Below the pieces are notes generated by a model. That model did no database searches. It saw nothing but the letters and a program-made list of their open reading frames with translations, and was not told where the DNA came from. Positions 55,865-62,387 of a stretch of 62,387 nucleotides of DNA are shown here, piece by piece. The translations under genes were made by a program, and so were the position numbers. Position 1 is the stretch's first letter. Every line of letters starts with the position of its first letter. The DNA lies in contig ONAV01000019.1 in assembly GCA_900315925.1 (NCBI GenBank), positions 1 through 62,387 of the forward strand, read 5' to 3'. Origin of the DNA: an uncultured Selenomonadales bacterium (GTDB lineage: Bacteria > Bacillota > Negativicutes > Acidaminococcales > Acidaminococcaceae).

Positions 55865-56740
55865 TCAGCGTATCTGCATCAGGAACATAATGTTTACAAA
55901 ACCTGCAACCAATGTAACCAGCCAGGTCGAGGCCAGCATGTTTTCCCATTTTACGCGGGAACAGCAGTTGTCCACCAGAATATCGCCAAAATAAGTGAAG
56001 GCGCACATGAACAGCCCCAGCGCCGGACTCCAGGGCGCGGTCCAGGCAAAGAACAGGTAAACAAAACCAAGCAGGAACACATTTTCATACCAGTGCGCCA
56101 GTTCAATCAGCGCCAGCGAACGTCCGGAAATTTCAGTCAGCGCCCCCTGGATCAGTTCCTGATGCGCTTCATGTGAAACGGAAAGGTCAAAGGGCGATTT
56201 GCGGAATTTAATCAGCAGGATATAGCTCAGCCCGACAAAAATACCGGGCATGTAGATAAAATTCATCTGGGGGGATTTCAATATCTCACCGATACTGAAT
56301 GTGCCGCAGTTCAGGTAAAATCCCAAGGCCATCAGAAGCAGCATGGGCTCGTAGGACATGGTCTGCACCAGTTCCCGTTCCGCGCCGATCTGACTGTAGG
56401 GAGAGTTGGAAGAATACGCAGCGACAATAAAGCAGACGCTGGCCATGGTGAGCGTGAACACCACCAGCAGAATATCTCCATGCGTAAAGAAGAACAGGCC
56501 GCTGATCACCACAAAGAGCAGAAAGCCGGTCACGTAAAAACTTTGGGCTTTGTTTACCGCCACAGGCTGTTTATCCCAAAGTTTGAAAAAATCGTAAAAG
56601 GGCTGCATAATGGGAGGTCCAACCCTGCGCTGCATGCGTGCGGAAATTTTGCGGTCAACACCGGCCAGAAGGCCGCCGATAACCGGCGCCAGGATCAGAT
56701 ATGCAATCCCCGAAATAATGTTGATGACCATCTCAGACAT
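55865..56740 (-). CDS. echB: Ech hydrogenase membrane subunit EchB (NuoH-like)
   Basis: The start at 56740 follows GGAGG by 8 bp and the gene overlaps echA by 8 bp. Several membrane segments are visible. DRKISARMQRRVGPPIMQPFYDFFKL is the NuoH signature. SHEAHQELIQGALTEISG carries the conserved charged residues. It links the hydrogenase core to the proton channel. Confidence 0.94.
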   Translation of the reverse strand: MSEMVINIISGIAYLILAPVIGGLLAGVDRKISARMQRRVGPPIMQPFYDFFKLWDKQPVAVNKAQSFYVTGFLLFVVISGLFFFTHGDILLVVFTLTMASVCFIVAAYSSNSPYSQIGAERELVQTMSYEPMLLLMALGFYLNCGTFSIGEILKSPQMNFIYMPGIFVGLSYILLIKFRKSPFDLSVSHEAHQELIQGALTEISGRSLALIELAHWYENVFLLGFVYLFFAWTAPWSPALGLFMCAFTYFGDILVDNCCSRVKWENMLASTWLVTLVAGFVNIMFLMQIR

Positions 56741-58637
56741 GGAAAGCACCTCCGAATATTATCGCAAACTCAATTAACAGGCAGGAACCGCAAAGAATGA
56801 ATCCGCACAGTTTCATTTTTGCCTCCCCGAACCATTTTTCCATATACCAGTTCCGGACCGTGACCGGAATCACCTGCCCGGCCGCGCCGCGATACGACTG
56901 GTTGTCGCCGAGGTTTTCCCCGGCCAGGTTGGTGACCACCAGTTTCTTTTCCTGCCCTTTGCCGAAACGCAGCGGCAGGACCACCAGCAACAGGACCATC
57001 ATGGACATGATCAGCAGGTTGCTCCGGGAAATAACTTCCATCGTTGTTTCATAGGTAACTTCCAGATATGGAATGACCGCCATCTGGGAAATAACCGGGA
57101 ACAGTACGCAGGTCACAATGGTCAGGGCGCTTAACGTACGTAATGCCAGCCACTCTACACCGTGGATCCCTTCTTCCAGGTTTTTCTCTGCGGGAATGTA
57201 CGCCGTAATTTTGCCCAGCCACTTGGTCCAGTAGAACAAGGTGGTGGAAGAACCAAACACGAGGACCAGTAATAACAGCGGATGTCCCGCATCCACAAAG
57301 GCTTTCATGGCGGCCCATTTGGAGATCAGCATGCCGAACGGCGCCAGGAACATGCCGCAGATGCCGATGATCATGCAGAGAGACAGGCCCGGCAGCGAGC
57401 AGAACATACCGTCAAAGTTTTCAATGTTACGGCTGCCCAGCTGCTGTTCCGCCGTGCCCACCGAAAGGAACATAAGGCTCTTGGCCACTGCGTGGAAAAC
57501 TACGATCATAATAGCAGTCCAGGCTGCTTCATAGGAACCGATGCCCGCGCAGCAGACGATGAGGCCCAAGTTGGAAATTGTGGAATATGCCAGCACTTTT
57601 TTGCCGTCAGACTGGGAAATGGCCACAAAGGATGCAAACAGGAATGTGGCTCCGCCGATGAACATGGTCATCAGGCCTGCATGGTTCGGGCCCAGCACGG
57701 GGCAAAGTTTGATGATCAGGAACACGCCTGCCTTTACCATTGTGGAAGAATGCAGCAAAGCCGAAGTCGGCGTAGGCGCGACCATGGCTCCCAGCAGCCA
57801 GCCGGAGAACGGCATCATGGCAGCTTTGGTAAAGCCGCAGAAGACCAGCAGCGCAACTGCAATGTCCACAGGCTGCGAGCTGCGACCCAGATTGATCAGC
57901 ATGGAAAGTTCCACGGATTCATACTCCGCGCCCAGCCAGAGAATGGCGGCGGCAAACGCTACGCCGCCCAGCAGGTTCATCCAGAGGGCCTTAAACGAAT
58001 TTTCCACAGCCTCTTCCGTCTGTGTGTAGCCGATAAGCAGGAATGAACACAGGCTGGTGATTTCCCAGCAGGTGTACATGATCAGCAGATTGTTGGAAAT
58101 GACCAGGCCGAACATGGCCGACAGGAACAGGAAGATGACAAAGAAGAAGAACGGACGCCGGTCCTGCACGTCGCGATGCTCTTTCTGGAACTCTTCCATA
58201 TAACCTAATGAGAAGACGGCGATCAGACTGCCGATAATGCCGGCAATCAGTACCATGATCAGCGCAAAATTGTCAATGAGCAAATCATGGCGCGCTTCAA
58301 TCGCGTGGCCTATCCCCTTTTCAAACCAGAGGATCCCGGCAAGCTGTATCAGTTCCAGGAACGCAATCTTGAATTTTTTAAACTTTATCAGCGTGTAATA
58401 GAAAATAACAGCAGCGGCAATGACATCCACAGCAAGCAGAACCGCCGGCAAAAATCCCCCGGTAATTTTTAAAAATGCCGGGTGCCCAAAGTACCGGATT
58501 GCCGTCCCTACAGATAAGACCATAGTAACGGCCGCTGCCAGCTTCACAAGGATGTTACGGGCCCCATTGCCCCGCAGGCAGAACGCAAGGATTGCCGCCA
58601 CGAAAGGCACGCCAATCAATAAACCTGGTAAACACAT
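56733..58637 (-). CDS. echA: Ech hydrogenase membrane subunit EchA (NuoL-like antiporter)
   Basis: A 634-aa protein with ~14-16 membrane segments. YTCWEITSLCSFLLIGYT and AMMPFSGWLLGAMVAPTPTSALLHSSTMVKAG are the proton-pumping antiporter signatures with the conserved Glu/Lys/His residues. It is the first gene of the operon. Confidence 0.95.
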   Translation of the reverse strand: MCLPGLLIGVPFVAAILAFCLRGNGARNILVKLAAAVTMVLSVGTAIRYFGHPAFLKITGGFLPAVLLAVDVIAAAVIFYYTLIKFKKFKIAFLELIQLAGILWFEKGIGHAIEARHDLLIDNFALIMVLIAGIIGSLIAVFSLGYMEEFQKEHRDVQDRRPFFFFVIFLFLSAMFGLVISNNLLIMYTCWEITSLCSFLLIGYTQTEEAVENSFKALWMNLLGGVAFAAAILWLGAEYESVELSMLINLGRSSQPVDIAVALLVFCGFTKAAMMPFSGWLLGAMVAPTPTSALLHSSTMVKAGVFLIIKLCPVLGPNHAGLMTMFIGGATFLFASFVAISQSDGKKVLAYSTISNLGLIVCCAGIGSYEAAWTAIMIVVFHAVAKSLMFLSVGTAEQQLGSRNIENFDGMFCSLPGLSLCMIIGICGMFLAPFGMLISKWAAMKAFVDAGHPLLLLVLVFGSSTTLFYWTKWLGKITAYIPAEKNLEEGIHGVEWLALRTLSALTIVTCVLFPVISQMAVIPYLEVTYETTMEVISRSNLLIMSMMVLLLVVLPLRFGKGQEKKLVVTNLAGENLGDNQSYRGAAGQVIPVTVRNWYMEKWFGEAKMKLCGFILCGSCLLIEFAIIFGGAFHV

Positions 58638-58700
58638 AAAGCAGTCCTTCTTTCCTAATTAGTGTACATAATAAACCGAAATGCGGTGAATATAGCGTAT

Positions 58701-58729
58701 ACTATATCACACTATACGGGATATGACAA
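58701..58729 (-). promoter_or_regulatory. Promoter of the ech operon
   Basis: TTGTCA (58724-58729), 17-bp spacer, TATAGT (58701-58706) on the minus strand, ~64 bp before echA. Confidence 0.65.
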
Positions 58730-58827
58730 GGCTTGTTTTAAATTTTTATTTATATTCCCGCTGACCGCAATTCTATTGTAATATTCGCAACACTATTACG
58801 GTAGTTACAGTGACGGAAACCGGAACA

Positions 58828-59286
58828 TCACCGGTTTTTTCCTGTACTGCCGAAACCGCCGCTCCGGTCTTCTTTTTTCGTGTCTTTATCGTCATCTGTC
58901 GTCAGGTACTTGTAAAAAATGCCCTGGGCTACCCGTTCGCCTTTCTTTAAAACTATTGGTTCTAAACCGGTATTCACCAGCGCAAGCATGATATGTCCTT
59001 CATTGTCGGGATTATTATAATAATCCGCATCGATGATTCCCACATTGTTGACAAGGCGGATTCCCTTTTTAATTGCCATGCTGGAACGGATATGCACACC
59101 CAGGAATTCATCTTCCTGCATATATGCCTTGACGCCGGTAGGTACCATCACCATACGGCCCGGCAGCAGAGCTACGTCTTCCGGAACACAGATGTCATAT
59201 CCGGCAGAGGTTTTCGTCTTGCGAACCGGCATGGGAAAAACAACATCTTTATATTTATTGATTTTTTCAAAACCACGGATTCTCAT
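58828..59286 (-). CDS. dut: dUTP diphosphatase
   Basis: dUTPase removes dUTP. The five motif pattern is visible: SAGYDICVP, RSSMAIKKG, NNVGIIDADYYN, GERVAQGIF and DRSGGFGSTG. The ATG at 59286 follows GGGGAGG. 152 aa. Longer upstream frame has no ribosome site. It is divergent from the [FeFe] hydrogenase gene; a TGG-TATAAT extended -10 lies upstream. Confidence 0.94.
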   Translation of the reverse strand: MRIRGFEKINKYKDVVFPMPVRKTKTSAGYDICVPEDVALLPGRMVMVPTGVKAYMQEDEFLGVHIRSSMAIKKGIRLVNNVGIIDADYYNNPDNEGHIMLALVNTGLEPIVLKKGERVAQGIFYKYLTTDDDKDTKKEDRSGGFGSTGKNR

Positions 59287-59508
59287 TTTACATCCTCCCC
59301 ATTTCATTTTCGGTTTCCCGGCACAAGCACCGGGCATAAAAAAGCTATCATAATTATTATACCATATCCTTCACAATTTATCGAAAAATATTCACAGTTC
59401 CGCAATTCTACTTTCAAAAACACAATTATTCATATATAATGTTGATAAAGACATTATTAATGATTTGGTAAAGATTAAAGAAAGAACATCAGAAAAAGGA
59501 GGAAACAC

Positions 59509-60999
59509 ATGGAAACAACACAGGTCGTAAATTTCAGGCGGGAGGTTCTGCGCCGGATTGCAGAATACACATGGAACGACTGTCTGCCGGAGCACATTTA
59601 TGATATTCTTTATAATACTGTAAAAGACAATACTAGCCGTGTCCGTTGCTGCGTGCATAAAGAACGGGCCGTATTGAAAAACCGCATCCAAATGGCGTTA
59701 TGGCAGCCCCTGGGCCTCAATATCATCAATGCGGCAAAAGCTGCACTAGATGGGGAATTCGACAAAAAACTTCCTATCATCGACGTGCTGCCAGATGCCT
59801 GTGACGCCTGCCCCATTGACAAATACTATGTTACCGATTTGTGCCGGCACTGCATCCAGCATAACTGCATGAACAACTGCCCCAAAAAAGCCATCTCCAT
59901 TGTCAACAACAGGGCTTTTATCAATCGTGATATCTGCATCGAATGCGGGCGCTGTTCCAAATCCTGTCCTTACGGCGCCATTATCGAAATCAGCCGTCCC
60001 TGCATCCGGGCCTGTGCCCTGAATGCACTTTCCGCCGGCGAAGATAAACGAACTAAAATCGATTACGAAAAATGCACAAACTGCGGCAACTGTCGGGAAG
60101 CCTGTCCCTTCGGCGCACTGGATGAACGAAGCATGATCGTTCCCCTGCTGTTATCCTTAAAGCAACATAAACCAGTTATTGCCATGCTGGCTCCCTCGTT
60201 CGTGGGACAGTTCGGCATGAAAATTACCCCTGCCCAGGTAATCGCTGGATTATATAAATTAGGTTTTACAGATGTGGTAGAAGTCGCTGTCGGCGCCGAC
60301 ATTACGACATTGCATGAAGCGGAAGAGTTTTTGGAAAAAGTTCCGAAAAAACTGTCCTTCATGACCAGTTCCTGCTGTCCGGCCTTTGTTTCCCTGGTAA
60401 AAAAGCATTTTCCGGAATATGAAGAAAACATTTCAAAGACCACATCCCCCATGGTTTCCTGCGGCTTATATGTCAAAAACAAAAATCCGGAAGCCATGAC
60501 CTGCTTCATCGGCCCCTGCATCGCCAAAAAGCGGGAATCCCTGGAACATCCGGACGCCGTTGATTTTGTGCTGACCTATGAAGAACTGCAGTGCATCTTC
60601 GAAGGGACCGGCATCGATCTGTCACAGCCGGCAGACAAGGAATATGTCACCCAAGCCACGGCCGGCGGCATCGGTTTCCCGTTAACACGGGGCGTACAGG
60701 CCTCCATGAAAGAGGTTCTGCCTTTGGACCGTCAGGCATCATTATCTGCAGAATATGCTGACGGACTGGAATTCTGCAAGGATAAACTGAGCCAGATCAA
60801 ATCCGGTAAACTCACTGCAGAGTATTTTGAAGGCATGGCCTGCTGCAACGGCTGTGTCAACGGACCCGGCTCACTGGCGCAGCAGGGCCTGACCCGCGTG
60901 CTTGTGACCAAATTCCAGAAAACGGCGGAAAAAAAGACCAGCAATCAACTACCGGAAGCAGTCGATGCGGTTAAAAATATAAGTTTCGAAATTCAGTAA
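59509..60999 (+). CDS. [FeFe] hydrogenase-like protein, monomeric ferredoxin-type
   Basis: The 496-aa protein has cysteine-rich ferredoxin-like regions (~residues 98-199; CIECGRCSKSCP and CTNCGNCREACP among them) and an H-cluster domain. H-cluster motifs are TSSCCPAF (L1, Cys290 as ligand, Cys289 as proton cysteine), GPCIAKKRE (L2, Cys337) and EGMACCNGC (L3, Cys445/Cys449). L1 ends in Phe and L2 begins with Gly, which fits group B/other monomeric forms more than classic group A. No HydEFG maturases are in the window. AAGGAGG lies before the ATG and a strong terminator follows. Confidence 0.92.
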   Translation: METTQVVNFRREVLRRIAEYTWNDCLPEHIYDILYNTVKDNTSRVRCCVHKERAVLKNRIQMALWQPLGLNIINAAKAALDGEFDKKLPIIDVLPDACDACPIDKYYVTDLCRHCIQHNCMNNCPKKAISIVNNRAFINRDICIECGRCSKSCPYGAIIEISRPCIRACALNALSAGEDKRTKIDYEKCTNCGNCREACPFGALDERSMIVPLLLSLKQHKPVIAMLAPSFVGQFGMKITPAQVIAGLYKLGFTDVVEVAVGADITTLHEAEEFLEKVPKKLSFMTSSCCPAFVSLVKKHFPEYEENISKTTSPMVSCGLYVKNKNPEAMTCFIGPCIAKKRESLEHPDAVDFVLTYEELQCIFEGTGIDLSQPADKEYVTQATAGGIGFPLTRGVQASMKEVLPLDRQASLSAEYADGLEFCKDKLSQIKSGKLTAEYFEGMACCNGCVNGPGSLAQQGLTRVLVTKFQKTAEKKTSNQLPEAVDAVKNISFEIQ

Positions 61000-61028
61000 A
61001 CGCAATATAATAAATACAGTAAAATCAA

Positions 61029-61056
61029 AACCGGCCGAAAAACGGCCGGTTTTTTT
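61029..61056 (+). terminator. Terminator of the [FeFe] hydrogenase gene
   Basis: AACCGGCCG (61029-61037) pairs with CGGCCGGTT (61043-61051), then a T tract. Confidence 0.88.
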
Positions 61057-61105
61057 GTGATACAAATGATTCAGTGTTTTTTTCGGTTTGTCCTGAAAAC
61101 CGCAT

Positions 61106-61133
61106 AAAAAAACCGGCGCCCAAAGGACGCCGG
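61106..61133 (-). terminator. Terminator of pnp
   Basis: On the minus strand CCGGCG (rc of 61128-61133) pairs with CGCCGG (rc of 61113-61118) and runs into T7. Confidence 0.8.
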
Positions 61134-61162
61134 CCAGCAAATACTGTGTAGTTCTCTATCTC

Positions 61163-62387
61163 TTATTTCCCCTGCAGGATCGCCTTGCGGGACAGATTGA
61201 TACGGCCCTTGCTGTCAATTTCCACACATTTCACCATGATTTCGTCGCCGACAGAGACAACGTCTTCCACTTTCTCTACCCGTTCGGTGGAGAGTTGGGA
61301 AATGTGGACCATACCTTCCTTGCCCGGCAGGATTTCCACAAAGGCGCCGAAGTTCATAATGCGGGTCACTTTGCCGGTATAAACCTTGCCCACTTCTGCT
61401 TCTGCCGTAATGCCGTCAATCGTTTTGATGGCTTTTTCAATAGCATCAGAATCCGGGGAAGCGATATAAACCTTACCGGAATCTTCAATATCAATTTTGG
61501 CACCGGTTTCTTCCACGATTTTCTTAATGGTCTTGCCGCCAGGCCCGATGATCTTGGCAATCTTTTCCGGATCCACGGTGATGGAAGTAATCTTGGGAGC
61601 CCATCTGGACAGGGACTTGCGAGGCTCGCTGATGCATTCCATCATCTTGCCCATGATGAATTCGCGGCCGCGTTTAGCCTGTGCCAGCGCCTGTTCAAAA
61701 ATTTCGCGGTTGATGCCGTCGATCTTCATATCCATCTGCATGGCAGTAATGCCGTGTTCCGTACCGGCAACCTTGAAGTCCATATCGCCCAGCGCGTCTT
61801 CCAGGCCCTGGATATCCGTCAGGATGGTGAAGAAGTCACCGTCTTTTACCAGGCCCATAGCCACACCGGCCACCGGAGCTTTAATAGGCACGCCCGCATC
61901 CATCAGGGACAGAGTGCTGGCGCAAACGGAACCCATGGAAGAAGAACCGTTGGATTCCAGTACTTCGGAAACCAGGCGCAGGGTGTACGGGAAATCTTCT
62001 TCGGAAGGAATCACCGGCAGCAATGCGCGTTCCGCCAGTGCACCGTGACCTATCTCGCGACGGCCCGGGCTGCGCAGGGGTTTGGTCTCCCCAACGGAGT
62101 ACGGCGGGAAATTGTAATGATGGATGTAGCGCTGCATCTCTTCCGGTCCCAGGCCTTCGATGACCTGTGCTTCACGCAGCGGGGCCAGGGTGCAGGCGTT
62201 CATGATCTGGGTCTGACCGCGGGTGAAGAGCGAAGAGCCGTGTACCCGGGGCAGCAGGCCTACCCGGCAGGTAACCGGACGTACTTCGTCCAGCGCCCGT
62301 CCGTCCGGACGGATCTTGTCCACCGCGATGGTGCGGCGCACGATTTTCTTAACCAGCTTCTGGGTAATATAGGCAACGTCGGTGCCG
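61163..62387 (-). CDS. pnp: Polyribonucleotide nucleotidyltransferase, C-terminal part
   Basis: PNPase degrades mRNA 3' to 5' and is cut by the right window edge; the frame stays open to 62387, so no true start is in view. The visible part has [21 protein letters not shown] and MDMKIDGI of the second RNase PH domain. A KH domain ([17 protein letters not shown]) and an S1 domain ([28 protein letters not shown]) follow. Its S1 end (KAILQGK) is short, with no long tail. Confidence 0.97.
   Translation of the reverse strand, partial: GTDVAYITQKLVKKIVRRTIAVDKIRPDGRALDEVRPVTCRVGLLPRVHGSSLFTRGQTQIMNACTLAPLREAQVIEGLGPEEMQRYIHHYNFPPYSVGETKPLRSPGRREIGHGALAERALLPVIPSEEDFPYTLRLVSEVLESNGSSSMGSVCASTLSLMDAGVPIKAPVAGVAMGLVKDGDFFTILTDIQGLEDALGDMDFKVAGTEHGITAMQMDMKIDGINREIFEQALAQAKRGREFIMGKMMECISEPRKSLSRWAPKITSITVDPEKIAKIIGPGGKTIKKIVEETGAKIDIEDSGKVYIASPDSDAIEKAIKTIDGITAEAEVGKVYTGKVTRIMNFGAFVEILPGKEGMVHISQLSTERVEKVEDVVSVGDEIMVKCVEIDSKGRINLSRKAILQGK

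Noticed and set aside
57282-58046. 254-codon plus-strand frame opposite echA
   Set aside because: Antisense shadow of a membrane protein gene; His/Gln/Arg-rich, no ribosome site.

Overview
The window reads as chromosomal DNA of an anaerobic Bacillota, most likely a member of the Negativicutes near Acidaminococcus/Phascolarctobacterium. That placement is an inference from gene content: no rRNA or marker tree is possible here. Support comes from a Bacillus-type LexA box, RNase J, a lysine riboswitch, a TAXI-type TRAP transporter with a fused permease, succinyl-CoA synthetase, an Ech-type [NiFe] hydrogenase with its hyp genes, and an [FeFe] hydrogenase. No rRNA, tRNA, CRISPR array or complete prophage was seen. 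Most genes lie on the minus strand.

Layout. 1-4.5 kb: the 3' part of a GltA/NfnB-type flavoprotein, then three exported proteins of unknown function, two of them tandem paralogues. 4.9-5.7 kb: lexA behind a consensus promoter overlapped by a LexA box. 5.8-21.1 kb (minus): a housekeeping cluster, rnj - ftsK - ygiQ - solute-binding lipoprotein - rimO - cinA - DEAD-box helicase - hflX - ynbB-like, mostly tightly spaced or overlapping. 21.3-24.9 kb: a TAXI - DUF1850 - TRAP permease operon. 25.1-27.1 kb: a small EF-hand-like protein and a membrane HD-GYP protein. 27.3-29.5 kb: sucCD. 29.5-33.3 kb: a tight NlpC/P60 - pepA - P-loop/Gls24 operon. 33.6-36.9 kb: dapB - asd - dapA behind a lysine riboswitch with its own promoter and attenuator.

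37-46.1 kb is an accessory island. It holds an orphan helicase-like ATPase, a YafQ/RelB-type toxin-antitoxin pair, an EAL-PAS protein coupled to an exported arylsulfotransferase-like protein, an Rpn-family nuclease gene, a surface protein and a Nif11-like peptide. Four diverged copies of one repeat family and at least two gene fragments lie among them. The repeats suggest that a unit containing the Rpn gene, and possibly the helicase-like gene, was duplicated and partly deleted.

46.2-58.8 kb (minus) is an energy-conserving hydrogenase locus, echABCDEF followed by hypA-hypB-hypF-(DUF2442)-hypC-hypD-hypE. A consensus-like promoter precedes echA and a terminator follows hypE. Two unusual repeats interrupt it: a ~200-bp imperfect palindrome between hypF and hypB, and a 79-bp tandem repeat between hypD and hypE. 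After dut, a divergent gene at 59.5 kb encodes an [FeFe] hydrogenase-like protein, and the window ends inside pnp.

No single locus proves a new defence or mobile system. The strongest candidates for something under-described are the P-loop-Gls24 fusion protein, the HflX with a complete JAMM motif, the repeat/Rpn/toxin island, and the orphan helicase-like ATPase.
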